A stretch of 20,360 nt of DNA, taken from positions 1-20,360 of the forward strand of contig JAFUQY010000036.1 in assembly GCA_017472105.1 (NCBI GenBank). The letters are read 5' to 3'. Below, in pieces: positions 15,471 to 20,360 of this stretch. Under the pieces are notes generated by a model. The model worked only from the letters and a program-made list of their open reading frames with translations, did no database searches and was not told where the DNA came from. Position numbers and translations under genes: made by a program. The stretch is from Clostridia bacterium (lineage in GTDB: Bacteria > Bacillota_A > Clostridia > Oscillospirales > CAG-272). Position 1 is the stretch's first letter. Every line of letters begins with the position of its first letter.

Positions 15471-15483
15471 TACAAAATAATGT
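15460..15483. repeat. Perfect inverted repeat between znuB and the antitoxin promoter
   Basis: ACATTATT (15460-15467) and AATAATGT (15476-15483) are perfect 8-bp arms around an 8-nt loop. The repeat overlaps the -35 box and the TGTACA core of the antitoxin promoter and lies 4 nt after the znuB stop codon. Read on the plus strand it is followed by six more T, like a terminator, but no plus-strand gene lies before it. It may be an operator arm, or a weak 3'-end hairpin for znuB. Confidence 0.55.
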
Positions 15484-15487
15484 TTTT

Positions 15488-16333
15488 TCACCGTCCCGCC
15501 AACCCCTTTGACACTGCCGCCGCGATGCAGAAGCAGACGAGCTCCACGGTCACCACAGCCGCGCCGGTCTGGAGGGAGAAGCAGCACGCCGCGAAGAACC
15601 CGACGACGAAGCACACGACGGACATGAGCGCCGCGAGGATCACCGTCCACTTGAAGCTCTTCGTGAGCTGCATTGCGGTGAGTGCCGGGAAGATAATCAG
15701 GGCGGAAATCATGATCGAGCCCATCATTTTCATGCCGACCACGATGGTCACGCCGGTGAGAACCGCGAGCGCAAGACCGAATGCATTGGTTCTGATCCCG
15801 GACGCCGCCGCGAAGGTTTCGTCAAAGGTTGCGGCAAAGATCGTTTTCCGGCACATCAGGAGCCACGCCAGCACAACGACGGACAGAATCACCGAAATCA
15901 CCAGATCCTTGTCGGAAATCGTCACCACGGACGCGGAGCCGAAGAGGGAGTTGCAGATATCGCCGCTTTTGCCGCCGGTGAAGTTGTACATCAGGGTACC
16001 GATCGCGACAGATCCCGTGGAAACCACCGCGCATGCCGAGTCGCCGTTGAGCTTGCCTTCGTTTTTCGACAGCCGCAGGATCAGCACCGCCGCAAGCACC
16101 ACGATCACGGCGGAAACCTCCATCGACCACGCCGAGCTGACTCCCGCACATGCCGAAAGTGCCAGCGCGAAGAATCCCACATGGGACAGGCCGTCGCCGA
16201 TCATGGAGTACCGCTTGAGCACAAGGCTGACCCCGAGCACCGACGCGCACAGGGATACAAGAATTCCCACCGCCAGCGACCGCAGAACGATCCGCATGAG
16301 GAATTCGGAAGCAAACAAATCCGTCAGAGCCAT
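15488..16333 (-). CDS. znuB: Zinc ABC transporter permease
   Basis: This is the membrane channel of a metal ABC importer of the ABC-3 family, 281 residues long with about eight or nine hydrophobic segments. Family-typical parts include VLKRYSMIGDGLSHVGFFALAL (38-59, quoted only by position and the core MIGDGLSHV), a cytoplasmic DETFAAASGIRT (171-182) that meets the ATPase, and GMKMMGSIMISALIIFPALTA (200-220) with core ALIIFPALTA. The ATG at 16333 has GGAG 7 nt upstream inside the end of znuC, and the two genes are 1 nt apart. A longer frame to 16495 is excluded because it lies over the His-rich end of znuC. It is the last gene of the zur-znuA-znuC-znuB operon, and that context favours zinc over manganese or iron. 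Confidence 0.93.
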   Translation of the reverse strand: MALTDLFASEFLMRIVLRSLAVGILVSLCASVLGVSLVLKRYSMIGDGLSHVGFFALALSACAGVSSAWSMEVSAVIVVLAAVLILRLSKNEGKLNGDSACAVVSTGSVAIGTLMYNFTGGKSGDICNSLFGSASVVTISDKDLVISVILSVVVLAWLLMCRKTIFAATFDETFAAASGIRTNAFGLALAVLTGVTIVVGMKMMGSIMISALIIFPALTAMQLTKSFKWTVILAALMSVVCFVVGFFAACCFSLQTGAAVVTVELVCFCIAAAVSKGLAGR

Positions 16334-16334
16334 G

Positions 16335-17099
16335 TCAATTCTCCTTTTTGTGGTTATCGTGATCGTGATGATGGTGGTGATGCGGATGCCGCGCTTCGTC
16401 ACGCTGTACATCCATGTTTTCGTGCACGGTGTATTCCTCCACGGTGCCGTAGAACGAATGCCCGCGGCACATCGAGAGCACGTGATCCGCCTCATGAAGC
16501 GCGCACTGCACGTCGTGGGTGACCATCATCACCGCGCATCCGCGTTCACGATTGAGCATGCGGATGGTGTCGTACATTTCGTGCGCCGCGTCGGGATCCA
16601 GTCCGGTCACCGGCTCATCGAGAAGCAGAAGTGCCTCCGATACGCAGATCGCGCGCGCCAGAAGAACCCGCTGACGCTGACCGCCGGAGAGCTCGCCGAA
16701 GCATTTTTTCTCAAATTCCGCCACGCGAAGAAGCTCCATTGCCTCTGCCGCACGTTTTTTCGAATCGTTTTTCCAGAGAAAGCCGAAGCTGTCCCGCGCC
16801 GCGCATCCGGAGAGGACGACTTCGCGTACCGTTGCCGGAAAATCGCGCTGGATCTTCGACTGCTGGGGCAGGTATCCGATGCCGGATTTCACAAGCTCCG
16901 GTGCAAGGGTGAGCTTCCCTTTCGCAATTTTGTTTTCGCCCGTGATCGCCTTGAGCAGAGTCGACTTGCCGGAGCCGTTTTCGCCGACAACGCAGAGGTA
17001 GTCCCCGCGCCCGAGCGTGAATCTGACATGCTCCGCCGCAATGTAGCCGTCATATGCGAGCGTCACGTCCTCCGCTGAGATCAGTAAGTTTTCCTTCAT
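16335..17099 (-). CDS. znuC: Zinc ABC transporter ATP-binding protein with a histidine-rich tail
   Basis: ZnuC is the ATPase that drives zinc import with ZnuB. The 254 residues contain Walker A GENGSGKST (39-47), a Q-loop at YLPQQS (66-71), the ABC signature LSGGQ (137-141), Walker B LLLLDEP (157-163) and the switch histidine in VTHD (193-196). After the ATPase domain comes a tail, about 237-254, reading HPHHHHHHDHDNHKKEN, with nine histidines. Most ZnuC proteins lack this; it could bind zinc in the cytoplasm as a sensor or buffer, though this is inference. The ATG at 17099 has AAGGA about 9 nt upstream, and 21 nt separate it from znuA. Confidence 0.94.
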   Translation of the reverse strand: MKENLLISAEDVTLAYDGYIAAEHVRFTLGRGDYLCVVGENGSGKSTLLKAITGENKIAKGKLTLAPELVKSGIGYLPQQSKIQRDFPATVREVVLSGCAARDSFGFLWKNDSKKRAAEAMELLRVAEFEKKCFGELSGGQRQRVLLARAICVSEALLLLDEPVTGLDPDAAHEMYDTIRMLNRERGCAVMMVTHDVQCALHEADHVLSMCRGHSFYGTVEEYTVHENMDVQRDEARHPHHHHHHDHDNHKKEN

Positions 17100-17120
17100 T
17101 ATATATATCCTTGATTCCTT

Positions 17121-18098
17121 TCAGTTCAGTGCCGTCCGCAGTGCTTCGAGATTCTGCCGCATGAGGTCAAGATAGGTCACGCCGGACTTGAATTCCTCAC
17201 GGGTCACGTTGTGCGCCGACTGGATGGTGAGAATGTCCGCGCCCGTCTCATACGCAACCGCACCTGCCGTCCGTGCATCGGAAAACTCGATGACGAACAC
17301 AGCCGGGATGTTTTCGTGCTTCACCGTTTCGATGAGGGTGTTGATCGCTGCGAGTGACGGTTCGGTATCGGAGGAGCAGCCCGAGAACGCCGCGTGCCAT
17401 GTCAGACCGTAGTCGTCCGCGAGATAGAGAAACGGGAACCGGTCCGCCACCACAATCGTACGCCGCGCCGCAGATTCCGTCATCCCGTGAAATTCTTCGT
17501 CCAGTGCGGTCAGCGCATCGGCGTACGCCTGCTTCTGTGCGAGATATGCCGCCGCGTTTGCAGAGTCGATCTCCGACATCCTTACTGCAATCACGTCGAG
17601 GAGGGTGAGCGCATTGTGAATCGACGTCCACACATGCTCGTCAAGCTCTTCCCCTTCGTGATCGTGGTCATCATGCTCGCCGTGGTCATGGTCTTCATGG
17701 GAATGCGCGTGATCGTCATGTCCCGGAAGCTCGCACGACGCACCGTAGACCTCGCAGTGCTCCATTGCCGTGATCCGGTTCACATCCGCACCTTCTTCAC
17801 CGATGGCGGTGAAAATATCGTCAACCCAGTCCTCACTGCCGACGGAAACAAAGAGATCCGCACCGGCAATCGCCGCGATGTCAGCAAGGGACGCCTCAAA
17901 ATCATGGGACTCGGAGCCGGGCGAGATGAGCATCGTCACCTCCGCAAGGTCTCCGCACACCGCACGGGCAAAGTCGTACAGGGCAAAATTGGTCGTCACC
18001 ACGCGAAGCCCGCCGTCATCTGAATCCGCCGGAGCGCATCCCGCAAATCCCGCAAGAAACAGCAGAACTGCCAGAATGAATGCCGTGAATTTAGTCAT
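17121..18098 (-). CDS. znuA: Zinc-binding lipoprotein ZnuA
   Basis: ZnuA is the substrate-binding protein of the zinc importer, anchored outside the membrane. The 325-residue product begins with a lipoprotein signal peptide, MTKFTAFILAVLLFLAGFAGC, whose lipobox cysteine is C21. Zinc ligands of the cluster 9 family are visible: H65 (SESHDFE), H155 (DEHVW) and H235 (TWHAAF), with an acidic end at EFSD (271-274). Between the first two ligands lies a His/Asp-rich loop (about 127-148, GHDDHAHSH and similar), which is typical of zinc rather than manganese binders. The ATG at 18098 has GGGAGGG upstream and overlaps the end of zur by 8 nt, so it is translationally coupled. The longer frame to 18140 lies over the zur coding end. 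Confidence 0.95.
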   Translation of the reverse strand: MTKFTAFILAVLLFLAGFAGCAPADSDDGGLRVVTTNFALYDFARAVCGDLAEVTMLISPGSESHDFEASLADIAAIAGADLFVSVGSEDWVDDIFTAIGEEGADVNRITAMEHCEVYGASCELPGHDDHAHSHEDHDHGEHDDHDHEGEELDEHVWTSIHNALTLLDVIAVRMSEIDSANAAAYLAQKQAYADALTALDEEFHGMTESAARRTIVVADRFPFLYLADDYGLTWHAAFSGCSSDTEPSLAAINTLIETVKHENIPAVFVIEFSDARTAGAVAYETGADILTIQSAHNVTREEFKSGVTYLDLMRQNLEALRTALN

Positions 18099-18522
18099 GA
18101 TGCCCTCCCGCGCAGGCACAGTGCTCACCGTGAGGGACACCGCAGTCCTGACACAGACCGTAGATCACCGTCTTGCCGCAGTCCATTGTGAAGCCGTGTT
18201 CCGCGCAGAAGTGGTGCATCAGCTCGCGGATGAACGTGCAGTCCATGTGGATCAGCCTGCCGCATTTTTCACATTTGAGATGGATGTGGTCGGTGCAGGT
18301 GTTTTCGCGGTTGTACTGGTAATACGCCCGCTCACCTCGTCCGCCGTCTCCGGTGAATTTTGTCAGGACACCCTCCTGCGTCAGCGCGGTCAGTGTACGG
18401 AACACCGTCGCCTCGCCGCATGTAACCTGATCGTACACATCCTTCGCGGAGTAGCATCCGTCCGCGTGATCGATAAAAAATCGCAGGATCTCGTCCCGCT
18501 GTTTTGTCTTATACTGTGACAT
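18091..18522 (-). CDS. zur: Fur family transcriptional regulator, probably the zinc-sensing Zur
   Basis: This is a Fur-superfamily metal-dependent repressor of 143 residues. An N-terminal winged helix carries the recognition helix GEATVFRTLTALTQEGVL (36-53). A dimerisation domain has the structural-zinc motifs CEKC (84-87) and CQDC (124-127). HIHLKCEKCGRLIHMDC (79-95) holds the regulatory-site ligands. It ends in a short Cys/His tail (GEHCACAGGHHD). Position ahead of znuA, znuC and znuB favours Zur over Fur or PerR, but Fur-family sensors cannot be told apart safely by sequence. The ATG at 18522 has GGAAG 7 nt upstream. The promoter is consensus and carries a Fur-type box, so autoregulation of the whole operon by zinc is likely. 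Confidence 0.92.
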   Translation of the reverse strand: MSQYKTKQRDEILRFFIDHADGCYSAKDVYDQVTCGEATVFRTLTALTQEGVLTKFTGDGGRGERAYYQYNRENTCTDHIHLKCEKCGRLIHMDCTFIRELMHHFCAEHGFTMDCGKTVIYGLCQDCGVPHGEHCACAGGHHD

Positions 18523-18533
18523 CGGATTCTTCC

Positions 18534-18562
18534 AATCTGAATTTGATTTTCATTTTCAGATT
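18534..18562 (-). promoter_or_regulatory. Fur-family operator within a 29-bp inverted repeat
   Basis: TGAAAATGAAAATCA (minus strand, 18544-18558) matches the 7-1-7 layout of Fur/Zur/PerR boxes (TGATAATNATTATCA) in 11 of 14 positions outside the centre. It lies within a perfect inverted repeat with 8-bp arms AATCTGAA (18555-18562 on minus) and TTCAGATT (18534-18541) and a 13-nt spacer. The site starts right at the -10 box of the zur promoter, so a bound repressor would block it. Confidence 0.72.
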
Positions 18563-18588
18563 ATACCACAATTCCGCCGTTCTGTCAA
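18560..18588 (-). promoter_or_regulatory. Consensus promoter of the zur-znuACB operon
   Basis: On the minus strand, a perfect TTGACA (18583-18588), a 17-nt spacer ending in TGTGG and a perfect TATAAT (18560-18565) form an ideal sigma-A promoter with an extended -10 (TGG before the hexamer). The ATG of zur follows 37 nt after the -10. Such a strong promoter fits an operon held off by a metal repressor. Confidence 0.92.
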
Positions 18589-18600
18589 GATTTTTTCTGA

Positions 18601-18610
18601 TTGCGCGCAA
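18601..18610. repeat. Perfect 10-bp palindrome between divergent promoters
   Basis: TTGCGCGCAA is a perfect palindrome. It lies 12 bp from the -35 of the zur promoter and 16 bp from the -35 of the tautomerase promoter, nearly midway. It could be a regulator site shared by the two, but no known consensus is matched, so this is only an observation. Confidence 0.35.
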
Positions 18611-18626
18611 GTGATTTTCCGTACCC

Positions 18627-18655
18627 TTGACAAACCGAGCCGTATCTGTTATCAT
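18627..18655 (+). promoter_or_regulatory. Promoter of the tautomerase-flavin reductase pair
   Basis: A perfect TTGACA (18627-18632), a 17-nt spacer and TATCAT (18650-18655) face right, 55 nt before the ATG at 18711. It is divergent from the zur promoter, with 38 bp between the two -35 boxes. Downstream, the octamer ATATAATA is repeated at 18677-18684 and 18688-18695. Confidence 0.75.
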
Positions 18656-18710
18656 ACATACATCCGATGAATCCGCATATAATACTTATATAATAAAAGG
18701 AAGGTTTATC

Positions 18711-19055
18711 ATGCCCTTTATCAATGCCAAAACCAACGTAACCATCTCTCCGGAGAAGCAGAACGTCCTCAAGTCCAAGCTCGCTGACGCCATGGCAGCA
18801 TCCTTCCCCGGCAAAACCGAAAACTGGCTCATGATCCAGTTTGAAACCGCATGTTCCATGTACTTCGCCGGATCCGATGACCCGTGCATCCTCGTTCACA
18901 TGGACATCTTCGGCTCCCAGTCCGACGCCTCTTACGACAAAATGACCGCCGCCGTCTGTGCGATCTTCTTCTCCGAATGCGGCATCCCGACCGACCGCAT
19001 CTACGTCAAGTACAGCGAAGTGGAACACTGGGGCTGGAACTGCTGCAATTTCTGA
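18711..19055 (+). CDS. MIF-family tautomerase-like protein
   Basis: The 114-residue product belongs to the tautomerase/macrophage migration inhibitory factor superfamily, in the subgroup often annotated phenylpyruvate tautomerase MIF-related. The second residue is proline (MPFINAKTNVTIS), which after removal of Met would be the catalytic N-terminal base. Other features are SWLM-like NWLMIQF (38-44), a middle VHMDIFG (62-68) and a C-terminal DRIYVKYSEVEHWGWN (95-110). The protein would be a cytoplasmic trimer; the physiological substrate is unknown. I chose the ATG at 18711 because AAGGAAGG lies about 7 nt upstream and because Pro2 must follow the start. The longer frame from 18627 lacks a ribosome binding site and overlaps the promoter. 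The flavin reductase gene begins 18 nt downstream, so the pair forms an operon. Confidence 0.9.
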   Translation: MPFINAKTNVTISPEKQNVLKSKLADAMAASFPGKTENWLMIQFETACSMYFAGSDDPCILVHMDIFGSQSDASYDKMTAAVCAIFFSECGIPTDRIYVKYSEVEHWGWNCCNF

Positions 19056-19073
19056 TTGAAAAAGGAGACTATC

Positions 19074-19613
19074 ATGGCAGAATTTTGTAAAATCACACCT
19101 GAAGAAATCACCGGCAACGCGTTCAAACTCATCGGCAAGGACTGGATGCTCGTTACTTCGTCCAAGTCCGAGGGTCCCATGACCTGCGGCGAGGACTACA
19201 ACACCATGACCGCAAGCTGGGGCGGCGTCGGCATTCTCTGGAACAAACCGGTCGCGTTCGTATTCATCCGTCCCCAGCGCCACACCTTCGGATTCACCGA
19301 AGAAAACGACCGCATGACCCTCTCGTTCTTCGACAGCACCTACCGTCCCGCGCTCTCCTACTGCGGCAAGTTCAGCGGTTCGGAGAAAGAAAAGGTCAGG
19401 GACTGCGGACTCACTCCCGTCACCGATCTTACATCAAGCGGACGTGCCGTCTGGTTTGACGAAGCGCGCATGGTGCTGAAAACGAAGAAGCTGTACCACC
19501 AGTATCTCACTGAAGACTCCTTCACCGACACCGCACCGCTCGCCAACTATCCCGGCAAGGATTTTCACATGATGTACATCTGCGAGATCGAAGAAGTGCT
19601 CGTGAAAGAATAA
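19074..19613 (+). CDS. Flavin reductase-like domain protein
   Basis: The product resembles the FMN-binding split-barrel (flavin reductase-like) family, which uses or binds FMN with NAD(P)H. Of 179 residues, YNTMTASWGGVGILWNKPVA (42-61) holds the FMN-binding core, followed by FVFIRPQRHTFGF (62-74), a typical strand-turn. The remaining segment includes MTLSFFDSTYRPALSYCGK (81-99), like the F-C-G-x-x-S/K step of the family. No partner oxygenase gene is visible, so it may be a stand-alone reductase. I use the ATG at 19074, which has AAAGGAGA upstream; the frame before it begins with a TTG directly after the tautomerase stop. The 18-nt spacing to that gene suggests coexpression, but a shared reaction is not established. 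Confidence 0.85.
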   Translation: MAEFCKITPEEITGNAFKLIGKDWMLVTSSKSEGPMTCGEDYNTMTASWGGVGILWNKPVAFVFIRPQRHTFGFTEENDRMTLSFFDSTYRPALSYCGKFSGSEKEKVRDCGLTPVTDLTSSGRAVWFDEARMVLKTKKLYHQYLTEDSFTDTAPLANYPGKDFHMMYICEIEEVLVKE

Positions 19614-19649
19614 TTTCAGCGAAAACGAAAAATCACCCTGCGTCAGGAC

Positions 19650-19680
19650 TTGCTTGTGACGCCGCGTCATGTGATATACT
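19650..19680 (+). promoter_or_regulatory. MerR-type promoter with a long spacer and central dyad
   Basis: TTGCTT (19650-19655) and TATACT (19675-19680) are 19 bp apart, longer than the 17-bp optimum. The spacer holds a perfect dyad TGACGC-C-GCGTCA (19657-19669). A dyad inside a 19-20 bp spacer is the hallmark of promoters bound by MerR regulators, which twist the DNA to bring the boxes in line. The next gene encodes a MerR protein, so autoregulation is likely. Confidence 0.7.
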
Positions 19681-19704
19681 CATGGCGTAAGGAGGTGAAA
19701 CGCT

Positions 19705-20360
19705 ATGTCAAAATACACAACGGGAGAAATCGCAAAGCTCTGCGGCGTCTCCGTCCGGACCGTGCAGTATTACGATAACCGAGCCATCCTCGTCCCCAGT
19801 GAACTGAGCGAAGGCGGACGGCGGCTGTATTCGGAAGAGGATCTTGCGCGGCTGAGAATCATCTGCTTCCTGCGCGAACTGGATCTGCCGATCAACGCAA
19901 TCGGGGAACTGCTCGCGGAAGAACATCCGGAAAACGTCATCGGGATTCTTCTGGATGAGCAGGAAAAATCCCTGCGCTCGGAAATCGAGGAACGCCGGAA
20001 GAAACTGGAGCTTCTCACCGGCATGAAGCGCGCGCTCGGCAGGATCGAACATTTCTCCGTTGAATCCATCGGTGATATAGCGAATCTAATGGATCACAGA
20101 AAGAAACTCAGACGCATCCGCGGAACCATGCTCGCCGTCGGAATTCCCACCGATATCGTGGAATTGGGCACGTTCATTTACGCTCTCGTCACAGGGAACT
20201 GGTGGGTCTTCGCGCTCGGTCTCATCGTTGCGATCGCCGCAGCCGCGTGGATGACCCGGTACTACTTCAGAAACGTCGCGTATATCTGCCCGCAGTGCCA
20301 CACCGTATTCGTCCCGAAGTTCCGGGAGGCATTCTTCGCAAACCATACGCCGACCACACG
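19705..20360 (+). CDS. Membrane-anchored MerR family regulator, truncated by the window end
   Basis: The first 218 residues of a MerR-type regulator are present and the stop lies beyond the window. Residues 1-70 form the winged helix: YTTGEIAKLCGVSVRTVQYY (4-23), GGRRLYSEEDLARLRII (37-53). A charged helix at about 80-115 (EQEKSLRSEIEERRKKLELL) would form the dimer coiled coil. Unlike classical MerR, two hydrophobic segments follow at about 141-161 and 165-183. Then a CPQC motif (195-198) begins a likely zinc-ribbon, of the kind HTVFVPKFREAFFANHTP. The regulator is therefore probably membrane-tethered. The start has a textbook AAGGAGGTGA Shine-Dalgarno site about 6 nt upstream. Its ligand and targets beyond its own promoter are unknown. 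Confidence 0.88.
   Translation, partial: MSKYTTGEIAKLCGVSVRTVQYYDNRAILVPSELSEGGRRLYSEEDLARLRIICFLRELDLPINAIGELLAEEHPENVIGILLDEQEKSLRSEIEERRKKLELLTGMKRALGRIEHFSVESIGDIANLMDHRKKLRRIRGTMLAVGIPTDIVELGTFIYALVTGNWWVFALGLIVAIAAAAWMTRYYFRNVAYICPQCHTVFVPKFREAFFANHTPTT

Noticed and set aside
15460..15488. Plus-strand intrinsic terminator (hairpin and T run)
   Set aside because: The shape is right, but no plus-strand transcript is expected there; an operator or 3'-end hairpin role fits better.
16347..16382. CAC/CAT-rich tract as a simple-sequence repeat
   Set aside because: It is explained by the histidine-rich tail of znuC in frame.
17640..17720. Repetitive GAT/CAT-rich tract as a possible tandem repeat array
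   Set aside because: It encodes the His/Asp-rich loop of ZnuA, a known family feature.
18585..19283. 232-residue minus-strand open frame
   Set aside because: It lies opposite the tautomerase and flavin reductase genes and would cross their promoter; no family motifs.

Overview
The window looks like a chromosomal segment from a GC-rich, probably uncultured member of the Clostridia (Firmicutes). This is inferred from strong AGGAGG-type ribosome binding sites, TTGACA/TATAAT sigma-A promoters, a GatCAB amidotransferase, a SpoIIIE-type FtsK with a long linker, a MltG with an extended cytoplasmic part, and a MerR regulator and MIF-type tautomerase of kinds common in gut Clostridia. I could run no searches, so the taxonomic call is an inference. 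I found no tRNA, rRNA, CRISPR array, insertion sequence or prophage.

Layout, left to right. (1) Positions 1-387 are non-coding and hold an outward-facing promoter at the left edge and a terminator candidate for the next operon. (2) On the minus strand, nfo-gatC-gatA-gatB (4349 down to 388) form a tight operon: endonuclease IV followed by the amidotransferase that makes Gln-tRNA(Gln) and/or Asn-tRNA(Asn). (3) A plus-strand YihY-family membrane protein gene (4483-5274) ends in a strong terminator that lies between it and the convergent mltG. (4) A minus-strand operon runs DJ-1/YajL-like protein, 5-formyltetrahydrofolate cyclo-ligase, CPBP membrane protease, mltG (9214 down to 5378), with overlapping or nearly touching genes. 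(5) Upstream are ftsK and a thymidylate-kinase-like gene (13302 down to 9367). (6) A stand-alone GH109-type Gfo/Idh/MocA gene (14744 down to 13515) has its own consensus promoter and terminator. (7) An AT-richer Phd/YefM-RelE/ParE toxin-antitoxin pair (15418 down to 14890) follows; its toxin appears to carry a one-base frameshift near the C-terminus. (8) A complete zinc-uptake operon, zur-znuA-znuC-znuB (18522 down to 15488), has a Fur-family box next to a consensus promoter. (9) Divergent from zur are a MIF-family tautomerase and a flavin-reductase-like protein (18711-19613). (10) At the right edge is a truncated gene for a membrane-anchored MerR regulator (19705 to beyond 20360).

The zinc operon is the most coherent functional unit. 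Zur would sense zinc, ZnuA would capture it outside the membrane through conserved ligands and a His/Asp-rich loop, ZnuB is the channel, and ZnuC is the ATPase, here with an unusual histidine-rich tail. The rest is mostly housekeeping: DNA repair, tRNA charging, division and chromosome segregation, peptidoglycan processing and folate salvage. I did not find a clearly undescribed multi-gene system. The best leads are the frameshifted toxin with its restorable C-terminus, the His-tailed ZnuC, and the membrane-tethered MerR with a dyad inside a 19-bp promoter spacer.
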